Below are positions 7,601-14,675 of a stretch of DNA of 64,000 nucleotides, one piece after another; position 1 is the stretch's first letter; each line of letters begins with the position of its first letter. The notes under the pieces were generated by a model that ran no database searches, was not told where the DNA came from, and saw nothing but the letters and a program-made list of their open reading frames with translations. Source of the stretch: WTFY01 sp011523795 (lineage in GTDB: Bacteria > Pseudomonadota > Gammaproteobacteria > UBA4575); the NCBI GenBank assembly GCA_965207475.1, contig OZ242278.1:1922001-1986000 (forward strand). Reading direction: 5' to 3'. Made by a program: the position numbers and the translations under genes.

Positions 7601-8467
7601 GTGAGCTTCACAGCCAGTGAGTGGGCGCTGGGTCAGGTCCTGGGGCCAGTGCCCAAGTTCGTGCTGGTGGTGCTGGCCGATGCTGCAGATGATGAAGGCA
7701 TTTGCTGGCCTCGGATCTCCACCATTGCAGAAAGGGTCGGCGTCTCCACCCGTACCGTGCAACGTGCCATCGGGTACCTGGTGCAGCGCAAGCTGGTCAC
7801 CGTGGAACCTCGTCTGAGATCGGACGGCTCGAGCTCCTCAAACCGGTACCGGTTGAGGCTCTTCGAAGGGGGTGACAATCTGTCACCCCTCCCTGACAAA
7901 TTGACACCACCCCCTGACACCCGTGTCACCCAGGGGTGTCATCCGTGTCATAGGGGGGGTGACACCGGTGTCACCCCTTTAACCACCAGAAGAACCATCA
8001 AGGAACCACCACTACCACGAGGAGCAACGTCCAACATTGAATCCGGGAAACCGGATCGTGGTGGTGGAAATGGGAAGGGAACGGAAACCCAAAGCATCCG
8101 GGCTGCAGATGAAAGCGGCAGTCTGCACGTGTCGAAGGAACTGCTGCCCGCCGAACGGGCGATGGCCAAAAAGATGGTCGGTGCCCTGGAGCCGTCCTTG
8201 GGTCAGCAAGTGCTCGATGAATGGGCCGCCATCATCGCTGCAGGCGACATCCGGGCTTCGCCGCTGGGGTGCCTTCGAGCCCTGGTCAATCGTGCACGAG
8301 AAGGCAAATTTACGCCGGAGCGGGGCCTGCGCACCGCACAGGCCCGAAAGGCGAAGCGGCGGATGGAGGCCCGGGTGGCGCAGCTGCTGGAACTGGCCTC
8401 CCCGAATCCGGACAGCCCGCTGGTGCGGCGCCTTCAAAATATGGCGCAGCGCCAGGGTAAGCGGTAG
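7601..8467 (+). CDS. HTH-containing replication-type protein with internal DNA palindromes
   Basis: A 288-residue protein with a GTG start. Residues about 15-80 (ISTIAERVGVSTRTVQRAIGYLVQRKLV) form a winged HTH of the HTH_36 type. Residues 88-125 are a low-complexity linker (GGDNLSPLPDKLTPPPDT and on) whose DNA is packed with GGGGTGACA half-sites. The C-terminal part (residues 155-288) is basic and helical, with a K/R-rich segment near the end. Proteins with this layout occur in phages and integrative elements as origin-binding replication initiators. The function here is inference from the HTH, the linker and the embedded repeats; no helicase or primase domain is visible. Confidence 0.65.
   Translation: MSFTASEWALGQVLGPVPKFVLVVLADAADDEGICWPRISTIAERVGVSTRTVQRAIGYLVQRKLVTVEPRLRSDGSSSSNRYRLRLFEGGDNLSPLPDKLTPPPDTRVTQGCHPCHRGGDTGVTPLTTRRTIKEPPLPRGATSNIESGKPDRGGGNGKGTETQSIRAADESGSLHVSKELLPAERAMAKKMVGALEPSLGQQVLDEWAAIIAAGDIRASPLGCLRALVNRAREGKFTPERGLRTAQARKAKRRMEARVAQLLELASPNPDSPLVRRLQNMAQRQGKR
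7869..7977. other. Cluster of palindromic GGGGTGACA sites inside the replication gene (candidate origin)
   Basis: Three dyads lie within 109 bp of coding DNA: GGGGTGACA / TGTCACCCC (7869-7877 and 7881-7889, 3-nt gap); TGACAC / GTGTCA (7915-7920 and 7923-7928); and a perfect 22-bp palindrome at 7956-7977 with core GGTGACACCGGTGTCACC. Further GTGTCA half-sites lie between them. Iterons in the initiator gene are a known way to build a phage or plasmid origin; they could equally be autoregulatory operators. Confidence 0.55.
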
Positions 8468-9110
8468 CTCCGTTCTCGAATGCAACGCCATCTGTACGCT
8501 CCCGTTCCGGCTGCAGGTGGACTGACAACATCGAGCTGTCGGCCAAGTGACTGGATGCTCCGGGCAGTCATGTAACGCGCCGGCCACTCCCGTACCCGGC
8601 CGTGTCACTCCCCAGTGGAACGAAGTGAAACGCTGGAGTGACGCGGCCGCCTTCGGGACCTGGGGCGAGGCTGCACCTCATGATCCCGACGCCGGCCTCG
8701 AATGCCCCGCAGATTACGGTGTCCCCGGATCCGGTCGCATGCGATTTTTTCAGCACCGGACGGGCACTTTCCCCACCCCAAAAGATGGGGAAAGTGGTAC
8801 ACTGGTCGCGTATTGATTTTGTACCGGTGCCGCTACGGTATATCAGCGGCAACCGAGGCACCGCCCGGACCGTGCAACCGGTGCATCAGCTGAAAGGCTG
8901 CGGTCCATTTTTCGAGTCCTGAACGAAGGACACCGGGCAGACCGAACCAGATCTGTCCATCCTTGAACCCACAGGTACCGCCTGTGATATCCACGTGCAT
9001 GCGTACTGTACGGCAAGACCGCTTCGTGCTGGTTGCCCCGTGCTGTGTGCCTGGCGCGTACATTCAACCCACGCGGCGCGATCCGCACATTTCGAAGGAG
9101 GTAATAACCA
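8468..9110. other. Long non-coding stretch of the island's mobility module
   Basis: These 643 bases show only overlapping arginine- and proline-rich frames of no coding character. They contain several dyads: GTCACTCC / GGAGTGAC (8604-8611 and 8635-8642), the 11-bp inverted repeat at 8765-8796, a small GTCCT/AGGAC hairpin near 8917-8932, and ACAGG/CCTGT near 8971-8985. The stretch ends in a near-perfect Shine-Dalgarno AAGGAGGT at 9095-9102. Position between the replication and recombinase genes suggests an origin, transfer site, structured leader or small RNA. Confidence 0.4.
8765..8796. repeat. 11-bp perfect inverted repeat in the non-coding stretch
   Basis: CACTTTCCCCA (8765-8775) and TGGGGAAAGTG (8786-8796) are exact reverse complements with a 10-nt spacer. 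It stands alone in non-coding DNA between the replication-type gene and the second recombinase. A stem-loop of this size could mark a nick site, an operator or a structured RNA; the sequence does not decide between them. Confidence 0.55.
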
Positions 9111-9236
9111 TTGATCGAGTACGCCCCGACAGGGGCATGTGATGAACCTGCACAGGGAAAGTCTTCCACAGAAGACGCCCTGGGCTGCCTTAGACTGAGG
9201 CCTATTCAAGTCATTAGAGGGAGTCGTGTCCCATGA
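9111..9236 (+). CDS. 41-residue ORF with TTG start and near-perfect Shine-Dalgarno
   Basis: AAGGAGGT (9095-9102) is followed after 8 nt by TTG, which opens a 41-codon frame (MIEYAPTGACDEPAQG to RGSRVP) ending in TGA at 9234-9236. That stop overlaps ATGA of a nine-codon frame (MSVFAASES) at 9233-9262. The following recombinase begins 54 nt later. The strength of the ribosome site is the main evidence that it is translated. An ATT one base earlier would open only a 10-codon frame. It may be a small regulatory protein or a translated leader; I do not recognise a family. Confidence 0.45.
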   Translation: MIEYAPTGACDEPAQGKSSTEDALGCLRLRPIQVIRGSRVP

Positions 9237-9316
9237 GCGTATTCGCGGCAAGCGAATCCTGAACCGCCCAGGCGGCCAGCAGCCCAGAAACACTCACCAG
9301 ATAAGGAGAACACACG

Positions 9317-10183
9317 ATTAAAGACCTGAACTTCACACTCAAACAGATCTGCAAACGATGCAGAGAGGGCAGCTATGCCACACAACGAAATAGAGAGCGT
9401 ATCCTGACCCTCGCGGCCAACGAGCTGCATGGTATGGGCTATCGCAGGATGCAGGCCAGGTCATTGAAGCCCAAGCACATCGAGGCCTTGGTGAAGCACT
9501 GGCAGGAAAGAGAGTTGTCCATCGGAACGATCAAGAACCGCATGGCCGCGCTTCGCTGGTGGGCCGCCAAGGTCAACAAGCTGAACGTCATGGCCAAATC
9601 CAACGAACATTACGGTATCCCAGACCGCAGGTTCGTCACGAACCAGAGCAGGGCAAAAGACGTTACCCAAGAACAGCTTGGCAAGGTAAAAGACGAACAC
9701 GTGCGCATGAGTCTCGAACTGCAGCGGGCCTTCGGCCTGCGCCGCGAGGAAGCCATGAAGTTCCAGCCGAGCTACGCAGACCAGAAGGACCACGTCCGGC
9801 TCAAGGCCAGTTGGACTAAGGGCGGCAAGCCAAGAACCATCCCCGTTCGCACGAATGTACAGCGAGAAGCGCTGGACCGGGCAAGAAGGCTGGCCGGCTT
9901 CGGCTCCCTGATCCCACCCCATCGAAGCTATGTACAGCAGCTGAGAGTCTACGAGGGCAATACCACAAGGGCCGGACTCTCAAGCATGCACGGGCTTCGC
10001 CATGCCTACGCCCAGGAACGCTACGAGGAGCTGACTGGCTGGAAGTGTCCAGCTGCAGGAGGGCTAGACAGCAAGAACCTGACCTCAGAGCAAAGAGAGA
10101 CAGACCACGAGGCCCGGCTGACGATCAGCCAGGAGCTCGGACATGAGCGGGAGCAGATAACGGCAGCTTATCTAGGACGATGA
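9317..10183 (+). CDS. Second tyrosine recombinase (integrase-domain protein) with apparent ATT start
   Basis: A 288-residue protein. Residues 1-100 are an all-helical SAM-like core-binding domain (KDLNFTLKQICKRCREGSYA to IKNRMAALRWWA). Residues 115-288 are a catalytic domain with R142 (GLRREEA), H225 and R228 (HGLRH), H276 (GHE) and Y285 (AAYLG) four residues from the end. It belongs to the integrase-domain group found in integrative elements beside a separate main integrase. The first ATG in frame (9434) would remove 39 residues of the family's N-terminus. An in-frame TAA sits at 9302-9304, and the only credible start after it is ATT at 9317, eight bases after AAGGAG (9303-9308). It may resolve or circularise the element. 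Confidence 0.85.
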   Translation: MKDLNFTLKQICKRCREGSYATQRNRERILTLAANELHGMGYRRMQARSLKPKHIEALVKHWQERELSIGTIKNRMAALRWWAAKVNKLNVMAKSNEHYGIPDRRFVTNQSRAKDVTQEQLGKVKDEHVRMSLELQRAFGLRREEAMKFQPSYADQKDHVRLKASWTKGGKPRTIPVRTNVQREALDRARRLAGFGSLIPPHRSYVQQLRVYEGNTTRAGLSSMHGLRHAYAQERYEELTGWKCPAAGGLDSKNLTSEQRETDHEARLTISQELGHEREQITAAYLGR

Positions 10184-10298
10184 TTCTGTGAGAGCATCAC
10201 CTGCAGTTTTCACATGTTGGCAGATTAAGCTGACTTTTAGCAGGAAGTTTGCGTCAAAGTAATCGATTCAACTTGGGCAAATTCATGTGCTCCACACC

Positions 10299-12005
10299 TT
10301 AGGACCTAGGAAGAGCGGACACTATTTCTTTGATCGAGTCTCTAATTCGTCCGGCCAGTTCTTGGAAGTGTTTTCGCAGCGTGCCATGTGCTTTTCTCGC
10401 GTTTGCAGCAGCTTCCCGCTTTTTCCTTGTGCTGCTATGGGCTTTGACTGAAATCCGAAGTCCATGAAGTTCCTTCAATGGACTGACCAACTGTTTGGCC
10501 TCCTTTTCGGTATGCCCCATAAGGGGAAGGACTACCTCAAGCAACTTTAGTGACTGCCAGTCCTTCTCGTATGCACCTCCCTTGGCAGAGATAATGGCTC
10601 TGAGTCTCTTGGCAACAAAGCCTTCGACCACCATATGATCGAACGCAAGTATTGCATCCCCCCATTCCTTGATAGAGTCCGTTGCAGGTGAGAGCACTTC
10701 CTCGACTACTTCCTCACCACGTAATTGCCACCAGGCTGGTGGTTCACGGTCCAATGATTGGGCCATTACCTTCAACTCGGCAAGCGGGTCATCCTCTGTC
10801 GGAAATTCTCCAAGAATATCCGTTTGGTAGGCTCGCTTGGAAATGCCACCCTTCGGCCATTCGTTGAATGATTGCCAATAAAGCTGTTCCTCGTACGGCA
10901 GATTCGCTAGATAGCCGATGTACGTATGTACTTGTCCAGCCTCATTGATATCGTAGGTTTTTAGATACCAGGCACCTCGACAACTGATACTGCGATCATG
11001 GATCGTGTACTTTTCAGGGTCTTGCTTGTATTTGTGCAGAACCTCTGGTCGAAAGAATGCTGGAGATATATGCCATGGCAAATCCGATTTTGTGAAATAG
11101 CTGACGATATGATCCGGCCCGCAGGAGGTCTCCACAAGACAGTTATTTTTCCCGTCAAAGATTTTAAAGGTGGCATACTGTTTCGTGGTGACATCCTCCT
11201 CTGCTTTCCACTCATCAATCAGGTCACTCTCAGTCAAATTCGTGTGAAGGATGATATGACCATTGGCATAGCTTGCATGGCCAGGGATAACAGAGGACCA
11301 ATAGAAAAGGTCCCGAGCTTGAAAAGTCTGTGGATCTTGCCCATCCCTATTTGAAGAGGCTCCCGGTATAGACCGAGTGAAATCAAACATGCTTACAAGG
11401 GATGTATTGCTGAGGGCCATGTACGTCGCAAGGTCACGTCCGCGGATGGTAACCGCATGCACGCGCTGCCAGGAATCAGGGTTCTCGTCGTCATACACAG
11501 AGATTACGGCTTCAATATCGCCATGATCACCGAGACGGCAATAGGCATGCCTTTCATCCATGTAGTAAAGATCAAGTGCATGCACGAGCTTCTGACTGAT
11601 CTCTATAGTTGATCGGCATTCTTTGACACCCTCGAAACTGCGCAGATAGATCAGTTTTTCTGCGCCAGTCAATGTCTTGCAGCGGGGGTCACAGAGAGGG
11701 GGCTCAAGGTAGATCCGATGACCTTCACCGCCCCCGTATGCTTTTTGAATGCACCAGGTATCGGAAAGCATTAAGTCTGCGCCACTAAGGTCGTCATGAT
11801 CCGGCGGATCAACAGCAGTACGTGGCACGAGAACAGAATGCACATAAAGATGTGGACCAGAAGCGTACAGAATGATTTCCTCATTCCGTTCACAGATTTG
11901 TTTAAGGAGTTGAACACTCTGATCAGCGTTTTCAAGCCAATCCTGAAGGTCTGTATCCGGCAAACTGGCAAGATTCAAAAAAGATTGCAGAATTGCAGAT
12001 TTCAT
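10299..12005 (-). CDS. Unrecognised large cargo protein with C-terminal HEPN-like segment
   Basis: A 568-residue soluble protein. ATG 12005 is used because AAAGGAGG lies seven bases upstream; the frame is open to 12023. I see no known catalytic motif in residues 1-430. The last 140 residues are helical and contain ELHGLRISVKAH (arginine, five residues, histidine), an R-x4-6-H arrangement as in HEPN RNases, followed by a basic helical tail. The HEPN reading is weak and needs a profile comparison. It is transcribed away from the mobility module, and the next gene diverges from it. AT-rich compared with host genes. Presence in a defence-rich island is the only functional hint. Confidence 0.6.
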   Translation of the reverse strand: MKSAILQSFLNLASLPDTDLQDWLENADQSVQLLKQICERNEEIILYASGPHLYVHSVLVPRTAVDPPDHDDLSGADLMLSDTWCIQKAYGGGEGHRIYLEPPLCDPRCKTLTGAEKLIYLRSFEGVKECRSTIEISQKLVHALDLYYMDERHAYCRLGDHGDIEAVISVYDDENPDSWQRVHAVTIRGRDLATYMALSNTSLVSMFDFTRSIPGASSNRDGQDPQTFQARDLFYWSSVIPGHASYANGHIILHTNLTESDLIDEWKAEEDVTTKQYATFKIFDGKNNCLVETSCGPDHIVSYFTKSDLPWHISPAFFRPEVLHKYKQDPEKYTIHDRSISCRGAWYLKTYDINEAGQVHTYIGYLANLPYEEQLYWQSFNEWPKGGISKRAYQTDILGEFPTEDDPLAELKVMAQSLDREPPAWWQLRGEEVVEEVLSPATDSIKEWGDAILAFDHMVVEGFVAKRLRAIISAKGGAYEKDWQSLKLLEVVLPLMGHTEKEAKQLVSPLKELHGLRISVKAHSSTRKKREAAANARKAHGTLRKHFQELAGRIRDSIKEIVSALPRS

Positions 12006-12153
12006 TCGTTTGCCTCCTTTCATTTCATGCTAGGGCATATTTTGTGTATGTTACTGCTAACATAAGGCGTGAAGGCTTTCCACATACTTGCAATTTCTGT
12101 GTAAAAATTTTTGTCTAAAAGAATGACTGATCCTGAAAGAAAGGAAACTAGTA

Positions 12154-12285
12154 ATGACACGAACCTTAGCGAACTGGGGCCCACTCAAAGATAAAATTAA
12201 ACACCTATCCCACAGACTTGATCAGAAAATTCTCCAAATACCAGATAATTCGGAACAAGGGAAATTATGGCCCGTTCCTCACTGA
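12154..12285 (+). CDS. Possible 43-residue ORF upstream of the tail-anchored protein
   Basis: ATG 12154 has AAGGAAA about nine bases upstream and opens a 43-codon frame (MTRTLANWGPLKDKIKHL to LWPVPH) that ends in TGA at 12283-12285, overlapping the start of the next gene (12267) by 19 bases. The overlap would allow coupled translation. The peptide is basic and amphipathic in its first half. No family is recognised; it could be a leader ORF or chance. Confidence 0.3.
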   Translation: MTRTLANWGPLKDKIKHLSHRLDQKILQIPDNSEQGKLWPVPH

Positions 12286-12671
12286 TATTAGTGACCTTAA
12301 GCCCAGAGCAAATTGCAAAGGCCAAAGAAATTAATGGCCAGCGTAAACGGATTACCCACGCATTGCTTTGCGGCCCTCATGGACAGATTTTTGGAACGGA
12401 GAAGCAATGTCTTAAATATTGGTCGGCATGGAACCCAGAAAATCGTACGCCGATATTTCCAAAATTATTTGATAAAGCAGTGAAAACTAGCAGGTATGAA
12501 ATATCTGACTTTGAATCCACACTTAATTTAGTAGAAAAGCTAATTAAAGCAGAGGAAAAAGCAAAGATACCAGAATCAAGATTGGAAAATACCGATAAGT
12601 TAGGATGTAGTATTTATATTCTAGTCGTTCTATTTGTGACGATCCTGATATTAGTAAGCTTGAGGGAATAG
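12267..12671 (+). CDS. Small tail-anchored membrane protein, unrecognised
   Basis: A 134-residue protein whose first 110 residues are hydrophilic and whose C-terminus is one strong hydrophobic helix (GCSIYILVVLFVTILILVSL) followed by RE, giving a tail-anchored shape with the soluble part in the cytoplasm. AAGGG sits five bases before the ATG. It diverges from the 568-residue gene on its left and converges with the HEPN-like gene on its right. Position among HEPN-type genes makes an accessory or membrane-sensing role possible, but nothing in the sequence shows a function. Confidence 0.55.
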   Translation: MARSSLILVTLSPEQIAKAKEINGQRKRITHALLCGPHGQIFGTEKQCLKYWSAWNPENRTPIFPKLFDKAVKTSRYEISDFESTLNLVEKLIKAEEKAKIPESRLENTDKLGCSIYILVVLFVTILILVSLRE

Positions 12672-12762
12672 CATAGAAAACTTGGCTAAGTAGTCTTATA
12701 AGAGTATGTAGTTTTCCCGGTGAGTAACCGGAATGAAAAGAATTATCGGTAATGATATATCC

Positions 12763-13578
12763 CTATACTTCAAAATCCTTTTTCGACATCATAGGTTGAA
12801 TTTCTTCTCTTTTGTCATCAACGCGAATATCGGGATATTTTGTCTTTTTAGAGATACAAAAGCTTACGCTGCCGTTTTTAAAATGATACAAGTCATAATT
12901 TCCAAGGCCATCTGGCCCATATAATATTTCAACTCTTTCATCGGACGGATCCCATCCATCAGAATTACTTCTTACATCTAACCAATGAAGATACTTCTTC
13001 ATACGTTCTGATCGTATACGGTTAGAGTAAGTGTGCTTAGTTGGATCGCACTGAACAGATGATGCTTCACATTCAATTATTCGTATACATGCACATGCAA
13101 TTTCATGCAGATAATCAACACTAACTAAAGGTAAATTTTGACTGTTGTTTTCCTCAATCAAAAAGTACCTCCAGTCAATTGAGCCGATCTTGTCTGTACC
13201 TTGTCGATTCTCTCGCCCATCAAGCCTTACGAGAAAATCATCAAGAGAATCAATTGGAAATGCTTTCATGGCATTTCCTGCAGTATGTTTAAAATCTATA
13301 TAGTACTCACGAAGAGTTGATTTATTATTATCACTCAGTTTTGTAAATAAGCTCGTCAGTGAATGTATAGAAGGTACGTTAGTTTCTCCTTGAGTATGTA
13401 AAATTGCTTTAAATGATTGCTCAACAAGAAAGTACCCAGTAACAACAAACCCCCAACCTTGTGCAGCTGTATAATCAGGAATCCTATCTGGCATCACTGG
13501 GCATTTAACGTATTTCTCCTTTTCTTTTTCCAGGGCACCTTCCAAATATGCAGCAAGCCACAGTGGTTCTCTATACAT
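12763..13578 (-). CDS. HEPN-like helical protein, unrecognised
   Basis: A 271-residue protein with AGGA six bases before ATG 13578. Residues 35-90 (AAQGWGFVVTGYFLVEQSFK, then HSLTSLFTKLSD) have the pattern of the paired helices that open many HEPN and toxin-type proteins. RMKKYLH at about residue 205 gives an R-x5-H spacing. The last 60 residues are polar with a strand-rich look. The call is by pattern only. Strongly AT-rich, unlike the host. It lies 126 bp downstream of another minus-strand HEPN-type gene and may be read with it. Confidence 0.5.
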   Translation of the reverse strand: MYREPLWLAAYLEGALEKEKEKYVKCPVMPDRIPDYTAAQGWGFVVTGYFLVEQSFKAILHTQGETNVPSIHSLTSLFTKLSDNNKSTLREYYIDFKHTAGNAMKAFPIDSLDDFLVRLDGRENRQGTDKIGSIDWRYFLIEENNSQNLPLVSVDYLHEIACACIRIIECEASSVQCDPTKHTYSNRIRSERMKKYLHWLDVRSNSDGWDPSDERVEILYGPDGLGNYDLYHFKNGSVSFCISKKTKYPDIRVDDKREEIQPMMSKKDFEV

Positions 13579-13704
13579 AAGTTTTTCCTGTTATTTGCTA
13601 GGTACAAGATTCCTACATCATCAAAAAGTAGCTTCATTACAATTTCCCTTGCTTAAGGGACAGGTGTTTCACATAGCTTCAATGCTTAATACATGAAACA
13701 CTTT

Positions 13705-14421
13705 TCAAGTGTCCATTGCTCGTAGCATTTCACCAATTTCGGTCAAAAAAAGTAATGTCAAATGAAATGGGAAAAATCTGTCCGCGAATTTGATTCCATT
13801 TACACTATCATCCGGGATAACTAGGTCTCTCCAAGCGGGTGGATTTTTTGGGTCTATTGTTGGATTTCCCCTAAACGGACGAATATCCAAAATGTTTCCA
13901 TGAAAACAGGCGTTTCTTGCATGTCGAAAAAACTGGAACTCGGGAGGAAAGTCTAGTGGGTTACTCCCAAAAACAGCTTTTACAGCCGTTTTATTAGCTT
14001 CATATGCCATTCCGATCGAGCTGCATACCAGTTGCTCAATGAAAAATCTTGCTTCATTCATACGCCCCTCAATTGGAGGTTCAGGGCTCTGACCAACACC
14101 CTCTGCCTGATTGTCAAAGCTTGTTATGAAAGACACACGGTCGGGCCTGTTTGGTTCTTCGCCGCTCAAATAGTTTAGCCAGCCCTCCATATTTAATATT
14201 CTGGTGTTCCCCTCATAGCCAACAGTACAAATTGTAAGTGCTCCAGGGAGATCAAATTCACCCGGCACGATCTCGCTCTGTGTTGATAGTGCTTCACTAA
14301 TATAATCGAATGTGTCAAATAAACAGAGTGAGGCGTGCTGCCCGGCCAGTATCAAAACAAACATTGCCATTTGATCGAAACAGGGGTTTTCAGGTGTTAC
14401 ATCTAATCTTTCTACAGTCAT
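13705..14421 (-). CDS. HEPN-domain protein (R-x4-H motif)
   Basis: A 238-residue protein with FRHARNACFHGN at residues 166-177; R169 and H174 form the canonical R-x4-H of HEPN nucleases, preceded by a long helix (MNEARFFIEQLVCSSIGMAYEA in the region 121-142). The first 110 residues contain two hydrophobic helices that are probably core rather than membrane. Proteins with this exact motif style are found in abortive-infection and toxin contexts and often cleave RNA. The start has only a weak ribosome site. It diverges from the type ISP enzyme at 14676. Confidence 0.6.
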   Translation of the reverse strand: MTVERLDVTPENPCFDQMAMFVLILAGQHASLCLFDTFDYISEALSTQSEIVPGEFDLPGALTICTVGYEGNTRILNMEGWLNYLSGEEPNRPDRVSFITSFDNQAEGVGQSPEPPIEGRMNEARFFIEQLVCSSIGMAYEANKTAVKAVFGSNPLDFPPEFQFFRHARNACFHGNILDIRPFRGNPTIDPKNPPAWRDLVIPDDSVNGIKFADRFFPFHLTLLFLTEIGEMLRAMDT

Positions 14422-14675
14422 CGGTTGTTTCTCGTTAAGTGATGTGTTTGTAAATCAGGTTTCGTCTGGCTGGTTGCAGTAAGCTGCGCTGTTACAAGTC
14501 TCAGTTCAATGGGATTTCCATGCAGCTTGTTACAAAATGTATTGTGCTTTCACGCATAATCTGCAAATGAGTAGACAAAAGGGCCAAAAACGATATATAC
14601 GTCTCGCTCATTGGGACTGGAAGCATCATACTCGGCTGCTGTAATTGCACGGACTCAACTACGGACACTCAATCC

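Noticed and set aside
8547..8861. Frames of about 90 codons on both strands
   Set aside because: Composition follows GC content, with no start signals, and both strands are open at the same place, as in non-coding GC-rich DNA.
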